Shown: one piece after another, positions 16,609 to 24,372 of the stretch | Position numbering within the stretch: the first letter of the stretch is position 1 | How the letters are laid out: each line of letters opens with the position of its first letter | Position numbers and translations under genes: made by a program | Source: Pseudomonadota bacterium | GTDB taxonomy: Bacteria; Pseudomonadota; Alphaproteobacteria; SP197 | Reading direction: 5' to 3' | Assembly (NCBI GenBank): GCA_039028155.1 | Contig: JBCCIS010000045.1 | Span: forward strand, 1 to 41,725 | Length of the DNA stretch: 41,725 nucleotides | Notes under the pieces: generated by a model | Database searches by the model: none | What the model saw: the letters and a program-made list of their open reading frames with translations, nothing else | What the model was told of the DNA's origin: nothing

Positions 16609-16643
16609 AACAACAACAGGACGCGAGGTCACAGTAAGGCGCC

Positions 16644-18101
16644 ATGGTTGATATCTATGGCAACGCGGACGCCCAATCGCGCCAAGAACAAAAGCATGAG
16701 AGCCTCTACCAGAACCGGGTCAAGGTGTACCCGAAGAAGGTGGCGGGCACGTTCCGGCGCTTGAAATGGACGGTTCTCATCGTCCTGCTGGGCATCTACT
16801 ACATCGCGCCGTGGATCCGCTGGGATCGCGGACCGAACGCCCCCGATCAGGCGTTTCTGATCGATATGCCGCACCGGCGTGCCTACTTCCTGTGGATCGA
16901 GATCTGGCCGCAGGAAATCTATTACCTCGCCGGCATTCTCCTGTTGGGCGCCGTCGGCCTGATTTTCGTGACCAGTCTGTTCGGCCGCGTGTGGTGCGGC
17001 TACACCTGTCCGCAGACGGTCTGGACCGATCTCTTCATGTGGGTCGAACGCCTGATCGAAGGCGACCGTACCAAACGCATGCGGTTCGACAAGGCGCCGG
17101 CGTCGTCCTCAAAACTCACGAAGAAGGCCGCCAAGCACGGTGTCTGGCTGATCATTGCCGCGCTGACCGGTGGCGCTTGGATCATGTACTTCAACGACGC
17201 GCCGACCGTCGTGGTGAACATCCTGACCGGCCAGGCCTCACTCAAGGTGTACGGCTTCTTCGCGCTGTTCACGGCGACGACCTATCTGTTGGCCGGCTGG
17301 GCGCGCGAACAGGTCTGCGTCTACATGTGCCCGTGGCCGCGTTTCCAATCCGCCATGTTCGACGAGGACACGATGATCGTGACCTACGAGAGCTGGCGCG
17401 GCGAGCCACGCGGCAAGCACAAGAAGGGCACCAGCTGGGAAGGCCGCGGACACTGCGTCGACTGCAAACAATGCGTCGCCGCCTGTCCGACCGGTATCGA
17501 TATCCGCGACGGCGTTCAGCTTGAGTGCATCGGCTGCGCGCTTTGTATTGATGCCTGCAACGAAATCATGGGTCGCCTTGATCTGCCCAGGGGCCTGATC
17601 AGCTATGACACCGACCGCAACCTCGCCAACAAGGCCGAAGGTAAGCCGCTGAGATACCGGCTGATCCGCCCACGGACCATTATCTACTCTGTCCTGCTGG
17701 TTGTCGTCGCCACGGTCATGGTCTGGAGTCTGGCGACCCGTGCGCAGGTCGACATCAATGTCCTGCACGACCGCAACCCGCTCTTTGTAACGCTATCGGA
17801 TGGCAGCATCCGCAACGGCTATACGATCAAAATCCTCAACATGACGCGCGAGGAGAAGGCTTACAAACTCGCGTTCGAGGGATTGGGGTATGCCGAGATG
17901 ACCGTTGTCGGCCAAGAGGACTCGGCAAGTCAGAACATTGCCCGCCTGACCGCCGGTTCCGACACGGTCGCGACCTATCGTGTTTTCATGGTCGTCCCGG
18001 CGGACCTGGTTCAAGGTGAGGTTCAAGACTTCAACTTCGTGCTGACCGAACTTCAGTCATCCGAAACGGTGCGGCGTGGCACTGTCTTTAGAGGGCCCTG
18101 A
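16644..18101 (+). CDS. ccoG: cbb3 oxidase assembly protein CcoG (FixG), Fe-S membrane protein
   Basis: 485 residues. Membrane helices occur near 38-55, 88-110, 165-185, 200-218 and 345-365. Cysteine motifs include WCGYTCPQTVW, CVYMCPWPRF, and a double 4Fe-4S ferredoxin set CVDCKQCVAACPTG and CIGCALCIDACNE. The C-terminus is an immunoglobulin-like periplasmic domain. CcoG is thought to reduce copper for cbb3 maturation. First of the ccoGHIS block; its stop is followed one base later by ccoH. Confidence 0.96.
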   Translation: MVDIYGNADAQSRQEQKHESLYQNRVKVYPKKVAGTFRRLKWTVLIVLLGIYYIAPWIRWDRGPNAPDQAFLIDMPHRRAYFLWIEIWPQEIYYLAGILLLGAVGLIFVTSLFGRVWCGYTCPQTVWTDLFMWVERLIEGDRTKRMRFDKAPASSSKLTKKAAKHGVWLIIAALTGGAWIMYFNDAPTVVVNILTGQASLKVYGFFALFTATTYLLAGWAREQVCVYMCPWPRFQSAMFDEDTMIVTYESWRGEPRGKHKKGTSWEGRGHCVDCKQCVAACPTGIDIRDGVQLECIGCALCIDACNEIMGRLDLPRGLISYDTDRNLANKAEGKPLRYRLIRPRTIIYSVLLVVVATVMVWSLATRAQVDINVLHDRNPLFVTLSDGSIRNGYTIKILNMTREEKAYKLAFEGLGYAEMTVVGQEDSASQNIARLTAGSDTVATYRVFMVVPADLVQGEVQDFNFVLTELQSSETVRRGTVFRGP

Positions 18102-18102
18102 G

Positions 18103-18597
18103 ATGATGGGTGCAAAAGCCTGGTTGATGCGCGGCGACCGATGGATTCCCGGTCTGATCGTGCTGGGCTTTGTCGTTGTCGTCATCGCCAACGGCACGAT
18201 GATCTGGATCGCGTTGGGTACATGGACCGGCCTGACCACGGGCGAGTCCTATAACCGGGGTCTGGCCTATAACGAGACGATCGCCCAGGTCGAGGCACGC
18301 GACGCGCTGGGGTGGACGGTTGACATCGCGACGAACACGACCGCCGACGGTCATGAGGCCGAGCTTGTCCTTGCCGACGCCAACGGCGCACCGATCGACG
18401 GTGCGGTCATCGTCGGCAGGTTCGTCCGACCGACCCATGAAGGCTACGACTTCGACGTCAGCTTCAGTCAAGTTGGCGCCGGGCGCTATCGCACGACGTT
18501 TCTGGCGCCGCTCTCTGGTCAATGGGATCTACGGTTCGAGATCGCAAAGGGTGGCGACATCTATCGCGCGGCCGAGCGGTTGCGGTTATCGCCATGA
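18103..18597 (+). CDS. ccoH: cbb3 oxidase assembly protein CcoH (FixH)
   Basis: 164 residues from ATG 18103 (a second ATG follows directly). One N-terminal membrane helix lies at about 15-40, then a periplasmic beta domain with the FixH features SYNRGLAYNETIAQV and a C-terminal GQWDLRFEIAKGGDIYRA. It is needed for a stable cbb3 complex. It overlaps ccoI by ATGA. Confidence 0.93.
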   Translation: MMGAKAWLMRGDRWIPGLIVLGFVVVVIANGTMIWIALGTWTGLTTGESYNRGLAYNETIAQVEARDALGWTVDIATNTTADGHEAELVLADANGAPIDGAVIVGRFVRPTHEGYDFDVSFSQVGAGRYRTTFLAPLSGQWDLRFEIAKGGDIYRAAERLRLSP

Positions 18598-20837
18598 GCG
18601 ACGTCGTCCACCTGAAGCCCGCCTCGTCGGCCGCGTCCGCGAATGTGGCCAACGACGCGGACGCGGTGGATTGCACGGACTTCATTCAAGACGCCGGTGA
18701 CGGCGGCCACCGCCTGCATCTTCTGGTCGAGGGCGCCCATTGCGGTGGCTGTGTGCGCAAGATCGAGGGCGCGCTCGCCGGGTTTGACGACGTCACCGAA
18801 GCACGCATGAACCTCAGCACCCGGCGCCTTGCCGTCGGCTGGCATGGCCAGGCCGCGCGCGCCAACACGTTTGCCCGCGCGGTCGCCGGGCTTGGCTTTC
18901 GCGTCATGCCCTACGATCCGATATCCGCGTCCGGAGCCTACGAACAAGACGGGCGCATGTTACTGCGCTGCATGGCGGTTGCCGGTTTTGCCGCCGCCAA
19001 CGTTATGCTGCTTTCGGTCTCCATCTGGTCGGGTCATGTGGAGGGCATGACTTCGGCGACGCGCGACCTGTTCCATTGGCTCTCGGCGCTTATCGCGCTG
19101 CCGGCCGTTGTTTATGCCGGGCGTCCGTTCTTCCGCTCCGCCATCGCGGCGTTGCGCAATCGACGCGCCAACATGGACGTGCCGATCTCGCTCGCTGTCA
19201 TCCTGGCGTCGGCCATGAGTTTAGCCGAGACCATGCGCGGCGCCGATCACGCCTATTTTGATTCAGCGGTCATGCTGCTGTTCTTCCTGCTGGTCGGCCG
19301 CTATCTCGATCACCGCGCGCGCGGCAAGGTGCGGTTTGCCGCCGAGCGACTTTTGGCCCTGGGCCAAGCGCCGGTGACGGTCATCAACCCGGACGGCACG
19401 CGCCAAGCCCGCCACCCCGCCAATGTTGACCTGGGCCAACATGTCCTGGTTGCGACCGGCGAACGCGTGGCGGTCGATGGCCAAGTCGTCGCCGGCGATG
19501 GCGAACTGGATACCAGTCTCATAACCGGCGAGACGATGCCGCGGCATATCCATGCCGGTGACGTCGTCCATGCCGGCATGCTGAACCTGGGCGCACCGTT
19601 GACGCTCGTTGTCAGCGCGACCGGCGAAGGCACGGTACTTGCCGACATCGTGCGGTTGATGGAAGCCGCTGAGCAGCGGCGCGCGGGGTATGTCGCACTC
19701 GCTGACCGGGTTGCGCGCTTCTATGCTCCTGTTGTTCATGGCTTGGCCGCCGGTGCCTTCTTCGGCTGGTTCGTGCTCGGCGGCATGGCCTGGCAGGATG
19801 CGCTGATGATCGCCATAGCGGTCCTGATTGTTACCTGCCCGTGCGCCCTGGGGCTCGCCGTGCCGGCGGTTCAGGTTATCGCCAGCGGACGGCTGATGCG
19901 CGGTGGCATCCTGCTGAAATCGGCGACCGCGCTGGAGCGCTTCGCCACGATCGACACGGTCGTGTTCGACAAGACGGGTACCTTGACCCAGGGCGAACCG
20001 GACCTGATCAACCGCGATGCCATCGCTGCCGCCGATCTGACGCTTGCCGCCTCGATCGCCGCGGCCAGCCGCCACCCCCTCGCCCGCGCCTTGGTTCGCG
20101 CGGCGCCGGTTGCGCCGCTGGCCGAGGATGTCAGGGAGGTGCCGGGTTCGGGTCTTGTCATGGTCCGAGACGGGGCCGAGGTGAAGCTCGGCAATCGCCC
20201 GTGGTGCGGCATCGAAACGAACAAGCAGGACGATCTGGACGGTCCGGAGTTGTGGCTCAGGCACGCCGACGGGACCACGGTTCGGTTCGCGTTCTCCGAT
20301 CGATTACGCGACGGCGCCCGCGACGTGGTCGCCGTGCTCAAGCGAAAGGGCCTGGCCGTCGAACTCCTGTCCGGCGATCGTGCCGGCGCTGTCGAAGCGG
20401 CCGCAACCGTTGCCGGCATCGAACACTGGCGCGCGGAGTGCCGGCCTGATGATAAGTGTGAGCGGCTGGCTGAGCTCGAACGGCAGGGACGGCGTGTGCT
20501 GATGGTTGGCGACGGATTGAACGATGCGCCGGCGCTTGCCGCGGCCCATGTCTCATTATCGCCAAGCAGCGCGGCGGACATCAGCCAGACCGCGGCCGAT
20601 GCGGTGTTCCAGGGCGGCCGGTTGGATGCGGTCTTGACCGTGTTGGACGTGGCCCGCCGCGCCAACCGGTTGGTGCGCCAGAACTTCGTCATGGCTGCCG
20701 GCTACAACATCATCACCGTGCCGCTCGCCATCATGGGTTTTGTGACACCCCTGGTCGCCGCGGCGGCGATGTCCAGTTCGTCCATTATCGTGGTTGGCAA
20801 CGCGCTGCGCCTTGCCGGCCGCAGAAAGCGGTTGTGA
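18594..20837 (+). CDS. ccoI: Copper-translocating P1B-type ATPase CcoI (FixI)
   Basis: I start it at ATG 18594, overlapping the ccoH stop; 747 residues. An N-terminal heavy-metal domain has C50 and C53 (AHCGGC, lacking the usual methionine). The ion-binding CPC motif is at 415-417 and the phosphorylated aspartate at 459 in DKTGTLT. A conserved ASRHPLA (HP motif) and GDGLNDAPAL hinge follow. It exports Cu(I) toward the periplasm for CuB of CcoN rather than for resistance, as judged from its place in ccoGHIS. Confidence 0.96.
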   Translation: MSDVVHLKPASSAASANVANDADAVDCTDFIQDAGDGGHRLHLLVEGAHCGGCVRKIEGALAGFDDVTEARMNLSTRRLAVGWHGQAARANTFARAVAGLGFRVMPYDPISASGAYEQDGRMLLRCMAVAGFAAANVMLLSVSIWSGHVEGMTSATRDLFHWLSALIALPAVVYAGRPFFRSAIAALRNRRANMDVPISLAVILASAMSLAETMRGADHAYFDSAVMLLFFLLVGRYLDHRARGKVRFAAERLLALGQAPVTVINPDGTRQARHPANVDLGQHVLVATGERVAVDGQVVAGDGELDTSLITGETMPRHIHAGDVVHAGMLNLGAPLTLVVSATGEGTVLADIVRLMEAAEQRRAGYVALADRVARFYAPVVHGLAAGAFFGWFVLGGMAWQDALMIAIAVLIVTCPCALGLAVPAVQVIASGRLMRGGILLKSATALERFATIDTVVFDKTGTLTQGEPDLINRDAIAAADLTLAASIAAASRHPLARALVRAAPVAPLAEDVREVPGSGLVMVRDGAEVKLGNRPWCGIETNKQDDLDGPELWLRHADGTTVRFAFSDRLRDGARDVVAVLKRKGLAVELLSGDRAGAVEAAATVAGIEHWRAECRPDDKCERLAELERQGRRVLMVGDGLNDAPALAAAHVSLSPSSAADISQTAADAVFQGGRLDAVLTVLDVARRANRLVRQNFVMAAGYNIITVPLAIMGFVTPLVAAAAMSSSSIIVVGNALRLAGRRKRL

Positions 20838-21004
20838 GCGGATTGCTGATCCTCATTCCGGCGGCCCTGCTGCTTGGGCTCGTCGGTCTTGTCGCGTTCC
20901 TATGGTCGTTGCGGAGCGGTCAGTACGACGACCTGGACGGTGCGGCCGAGCGCATCCTTTATGACGAAAACGATGAGACTGACCAGGACAAGAAAGGGCG
21001 TTAG
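20834..21004 (+). CDS. ccoS: cbb3 oxidase maturation protein CcoS
   Basis: GTG start overlapping the ccoI stop (GTGA, 20834-20837); 56 residues. One membrane helix (about 3-25) runs into WSLRSGQYDDLDGAAERILYD, the diagnostic CcoS motif, with an acidic C-terminal tail. It is required for cofactor insertion into cbb3. It ends the cco block, followed by a palindromic repeat. Confidence 0.95.
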   Translation: MSGLLILIPAALLLGLVGLVAFLWSLRSGQYDDLDGAAERILYDENDETDQDKKGR

Positions 21005-21030
21005 CTGCTCCTAAATGTTAGTTGGCATCG

Positions 21031-21099
21031 CCAGCCCACTTCCCCTCCCGACCACCCCAAGAGTACTGCCATGGGTGACCGGGAGGGGGAGTGGGCTGG
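21031..21099. repeat. Palindromic repeat, family 1, copy A
   Basis: CCAGCCCACTTCCCCTCCCG (21031-21050) is complementary at 19 of 20 positions to 21080-21099. The right part, 21066-21105, matches 22690-22729 at 36 of 40 positions. It lies between the convergent ends of ccoS and the FNR-type gene and could serve as a two-way terminator. Two related copies within 1.7 kb point to a dispersed REP-like family. Confidence 0.8.
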
Positions 21100-21127
21100 T
21101 GCCGACGCTGCGCCAGCGAGTCGACCG

Positions 21128-21874
21128 TTAGCTGCCTTCGGCGACTTCACGCAGACCGTCGAGATCACAGATCTCGACCTCGTGCGGCGTCGGCGTGGCG
21201 ATCAGGCCGTCGCGGCGCAGCTTGGTGAAGGTGCGGCTGACTGTCTCGACCGTCAGACCCAGATAGTCGCCCATGTCGGTGCGTGTCATGGGCAGACCGA
21301 TCATGTCACCCTTCATGCCGCGCGCTCGCAGGCGCTTCGTGAGATGAAGCAGGAACGAAGCGACCCGTTCGACCGCCGTCTTGCGGCCCAACAACAACAT
21401 CTGATCCTGGGCTGCGATCAATTCGTTGCCGGCGGTTTCCAGCAGCCGCGTCTCCAGCGCCGGAAGCTCAGCAAAAAGCGCCTCCAGCTTCTCGCGCGGG
21501 AAGCGGCAGATGACCGAGTCGGTGATGGTCTCAGCGCTGTAGGCATACCGCTTTTTCAGCGCGATGCCGACGAAGTCTGTGGCGAACAGGAAACCTGTGA
21601 TCTGCCGTCGGCCGTCAGGCATCAGTTTAAACAGGCGCAACGAACCATCGATGATGTTGTAGACGTGATCGGCGTCGTCGCCCTCCTGGAACAATGTCCG
21701 CCCGGCGGGCACGGGAATGCGGGTGACGATCTGGGCCATACGGTCGATCTCACGATCGCGCAAGGCATCGCAGATGGTCAGCTCACGGACGTCACAAGCC
21801 GCACACGGCATCAGCGCCGGCTGTTGTCCGCCCGTGTGCGCCACCGGCTGCGGCAGAATATCGAAACGTGCCAC
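21128..21874 (-). CDS. fnrL: FNR-type oxygen-responsive regulator (FnrL/FixK group)
   Basis: I use GTG 21874, preceded by GGAGGG with 5 nt spacing; 248 residues. Four cysteines fit an oxygen-labile 4Fe-4S cluster: C24, C27 and C35 (C-x2-C-x7-C) plus C123, close to the FNR pattern. A cyclic-nucleotide-binding fold spans about 45-160 and a Crp-type winged helix about 170-235, with the recognition helix E210-T-V-S213-R214. E-x-x-S-R is the FNR specificity set for TTGA half sites. Three such sites occur in this window, before the hemerythrin, cco and GNAT-like genes. It activates these genes when oxygen is low (family knowledge plus inference). Confidence 0.93.
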   Translation of the reverse strand: MARFDILPQPVAHTGGQQPALMPCAACDVRELTICDALRDREIDRMAQIVTRIPVPAGRTLFQEGDDADHVYNIIDGSLRLFKLMPDGRRQITGFLFATDFVGIALKKRYAYSAETITDSVICRFPREKLEALFAELPALETRLLETAGNELIAAQDQMLLLGRKTAVERVASFLLHLTKRLRARGMKGDMIGLPMTRTDMGDYLGLTVETVSRTFTKLRRDGLIATPTPHEVEICDLDGLREVAEGS

Positions 21875-21941
21875 CGGTACCCTCCAATCGGGTTCCCTGT
21901 CCCTTTATATATGAGGCTGGCAGGCGCACAAATCCAATGCG

Positions 21942-22039
21942 CTAGAGCGGATCGCGGTTAGTCAGAGCCGCTCAGCGGCTCTGGTTAGTCGCGTGAATCC
22001 ACTATCGATCGATAAGACGGCTAGTGCGATCTGCTCTAG
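21942..22039. repeat. Composite hairpin repeat, family 2, copy C
   Basis: Outer arms CTAGAGCGGATCGC (21942-21955) and GCGATCTGCTCTAG (22026-22039) are inverted with one mismatch. Inside is a perfect hairpin CAGAGCCGCT-C-AGCGGCTCTG (21963-21983). The flanks AGAGCGGATCGCGGTTA and GCGTGAATCCACTATC closely match the element at 30493, although the inner hairpins differ. It resembles REPIN-type palindromic elements. It lies in the gap between the divergent fnrL and GNAT-like genes, ending 3 bases before an FNR box. Confidence 0.75.
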
Positions 22040-22042
22040 GAC

Positions 22043-22083
22043 TTGACCTAGGTCAATTCACGCGCAGGCCCGACCGGTAAAAT
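22043..22083 (+). promoter_or_regulatory. FNR-dependent promoter (box + -10) of GNAT-like gene
   Basis: TTGACCTAGGTCAA (22043-22056) is a full 14-base palindrome and an ideal FNR/FixK site. TAAAAT (22078-22083) lies 31 bases from its centre, matching a class II promoter with a start near 22091, about 11 bases before the ATG at 22102. Confidence 0.85.
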
Positions 22084-22101
22084 GCTCTACCTTGGGGCAC
22101 G

Positions 22102-22599
22102 ATGCCGGTGGAAGGCGTGACTGACAACCTGCACGCAAGGCCATTAAAGTCGGATCAACTGGACAAGGCGTTTGCCCTGATCCAGCTCGCCTTTGAGGAC
22201 GTTTCCTTGGAGCGGTGGCGCCGCCATGTTCATGAGTCCGTCGACATGGACAACGACAACGCCGGCTGGATCGCGATCGAGGATGACAAGGACTATATCC
22301 ACGGTCTTATCGCCTATCACGTTCAGCCGGACCTGATGTGCGGCCGCACGCTTATCGGCCATGACATCATCATCGCGGGCGTCGCTTTGGGCCAGATCAC
22401 CAGCTGCGCGGTTGCGGGCCTATCCCAGATAGCCCGCCATGCCGGTTGCGATGCCGTCCACATCAATCGGATCGGCAGCGGCGGCGAGGCCTTCGATCGC
22501 GGTCACCAGGGCTTGCTCGACATTCTCTTGCAGTCAGGCTTCATCGACCGTGGGACGCATTTTTGTCTGCGGCGCGTCGGATCCTGTCCGCGATCCTAG
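22102..22599 (+). CDS. Small FNR-controlled protein, possibly GNAT acetyltransferase-like
   Basis: 165 residues. The start of the protein (LKSDQLDKAFALIQLAFEDV) and the strand-loop-strand GWIAIEDDKDYIHGLIAYHV resemble the first half of a GNAT fold; HDIIIAGVALGQ could be the next strand. The acetyl-CoA loop (Q/RxxGxG/A) is not evident, so function is uncertain. A near-ideal FNR promoter sits directly upstream and the gene stands alone, so it is probably made under low oxygen. I do not recognise a closer family. Confidence 0.6.
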   Translation: MPVEGVTDNLHARPLKSDQLDKAFALIQLAFEDVSLERWRRHVHESVDMDNDNAGWIAIEDDKDYIHGLIAYHVQPDLMCGRTLIGHDIIIAGVALGQITSCAVAGLSQIARHAGCDAVHINRIGSGGEAFDRGHQGLLDILLQSGFIDRGTHFCLRRVGSCPRS

Positions 22600-22628
22600 A
22601 GAGTTCACGACTGGATCGGCATCATCTG

Positions 22629-22729
22629 TCCGCTCCCCCTCTTCCAGGGCAAGCCGCCAAGTGGTGTTTTCGCCGAGCCCCCCAGGATGCTGCCATGGGT
22701 GGCCGGGAGGGTGAGCGGGCTGGCGCCGA
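22629..22729. repeat. Palindromic repeat, family 1, copy B
   Basis: Bases 22690-22729 match copy A (21066-21105) at 36 of 40 positions. A left arm CCGCTCCCCCTC (22630-22641) pairs with GAGGGTGAGCGG (22707-22718) with one mismatch. It fills much of the 246-base gap between the GNAT-like gene and opgD; the rest of that gap shows nothing else. Confidence 0.75.
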
Positions 22730-22845
22730 GTTAGGCCTAAGAGGGTCAGGTCCTGAATACTGTCGTCTCCTCAATTCCGCCAAATTGATCCGCATAAATC
22801 GCAGATAGTCGAGCGCACATCAGAACCGGGGAGTTACATCCGGGT

Positions 22846-24372
22846 ATGTTGTCGCGTCGTGCGTGTATGGGTTTGGGCACCGCTGCCTTGTTCTTGCCGC
22901 TGGGTCACCGCCCGGCGTCCGCGTCTGCGTTCAGTTTCGAGACCGTCAAGGCGATGGCCGCCGAGCGCGCGTCAAACCCGTTCGACGATTCCCATCCACC
23001 GCTGCCCGACTCGCTGCGCGATCTTGACTATGACGGGTATCGCAAGATCCGCTTCATGCCTAACGGCGCGCTATGGCAAGGCGACGGGCGCTTCAGCCTG
23101 CAGTTCTTTCACCTGGGCTTTCTGTTCAAGCGGCCGATCGCGATCAGTCTGGTCGAGAACGGGCAGTCGGCGCCGCTGGCCTACGACCGCGAGATGTTCG
23201 ATTTTGGCGGCAACGATCTCGGCGAGGGCCTGGCAGACGTCACCGGGTTTGCCGGTTTCCGCGTTCATTTCCCCCTGCACCAGCCCGACTATGACGACGA
23301 GATCGCGGTCTTTCTTGGCGCGTCTTATTTTCGCGTTCTCGGCCGCGAGCAGATCTATGGCATCTCGGCGCGCGCCTTGGCCATCGATACGGCGAGCGAG
23401 GCCGGTGAGGAGTTTCCGTTCTTCCGCGCCTTCTGGATCGAAAAGCCGGCCGCGGACGCTGATCACATCGTCATCAATGCGCTGCTGGACAGCCAGAGTG
23501 TCGCCGGCGCCTATCGCTTCACGATTACGCCCGGCACGGACACGGTTGTCGATGTCGAGAGTGTGATCTACCCGCGCCGCGACGTCGCCAAGCTGGGCGT
23601 CGCGCCGCTGACCAGCATGTATCTATTCGGCGAGAACGACCGGGTCGATGTCGACGACATTCGCCCGGAGGTTCATGATTCCGACGGCCTTGCCATCCAT
23701 CACGCCAACGGCGAATGGGTCTGGCGGCCCCTGGTCAATCGCGATGAACTGACCATTACGCCAATCGCGGCCGATCCGCCCCAGGGTTTTGGCCTGATGC
23801 AGCGCGATCGCGACTTCGAAAACTATCTGGACGTCGAGGCCGAGTACGAGCGCCGGCCGGATCTGTGGATCGAACCGCAAGGTCACTGGGGGGTGGGTCG
23901 TATCGAGCTTGTCGAAATTCCCAGTCAGCGCGAGATCCATGACAACATCGTCGCCTACTGGGTGCCCGACGAGCCGGTCGTCGCGGGCCAATCGCTTACC
24001 TTTAACTATCGCCTGACCGCGACGCTGGATAGCCGTACCGGTCAACCGCCCGGCGGACGTGTGACGGCGACCCGGGTCGGCAAGGCCAATCCCTGGCTGG
24101 AAGAAGACACCGGACCGGCGCGCCAATTCGTCATCGATTTCGCCGGCGGCGACCTCGACTTGTTGCGGCCCGAGCAGCAGGTGAGCGGTGACGTCGCCAT
24201 CAGCGCCGGCCGGGTCGAGCCCGTCGTTATCAAGGCCGTGCCGGAGATCGGCTGTTGGCGTGCCGCCTTCATTTATGAACCGGATGGCGCGCCGGCGGAT
24301 CTCAGATGTTTCCTGAAACTTGACGGCGAGATCCTGACCGAGACGTGGAGTTACCTATGGACGCCGGCCTGA
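22846..24372 (+). CDS. opgD: Periplasmic glucan biosynthesis protein, OpgD/OpgG family
   Basis: 508 residues. The N-terminus MLSRRACMGLGTAALFLPLG has twin arginines at 4-5, a hydrophobic core and a likely cleavage site after PASASA, i.e. a Tat signal as in OpgD rather than OpgG. The rest matches the MdoG/OpgG family: an N-terminal beta-sandwich (FSFETVKAMAAERASNPFDD, YDGYRKIRF, FFHLGFLFKRP), the central RDVAKLGVAPLTSMYLFGEN, and GEWVWRPL around residue 280. It shapes the glucose backbone of osmoregulated periplasmic glucans. It overlaps opgH by 16 bases, so both are made together. Confidence 0.92.
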   Translation: MLSRRACMGLGTAALFLPLGHRPASASAFSFETVKAMAAERASNPFDDSHPPLPDSLRDLDYDGYRKIRFMPNGALWQGDGRFSLQFFHLGFLFKRPIAISLVENGQSAPLAYDREMFDFGGNDLGEGLADVTGFAGFRVHFPLHQPDYDDEIAVFLGASYFRVLGREQIYGISARALAIDTASEAGEEFPFFRAFWIEKPAADADHIVINALLDSQSVAGAYRFTITPGTDTVVDVESVIYPRRDVAKLGVAPLTSMYLFGENDRVDVDDIRPEVHDSDGLAIHHANGEWVWRPLVNRDELTITPIAADPPQGFGLMQRDRDFENYLDVEAEYERRPDLWIEPQGHWGVGRIELVEIPSQREIHDNIVAYWVPDEPVVAGQSLTFNYRLTATLDSRTGQPPGGRVTATRVGKANPWLEEDTGPARQFVIDFAGGDLDLLRPEQQVSGDVAISAGRVEPVVIKAVPEIGCWRAAFIYEPDGAPADLRCFLKLDGEILTETWSYLWTPA

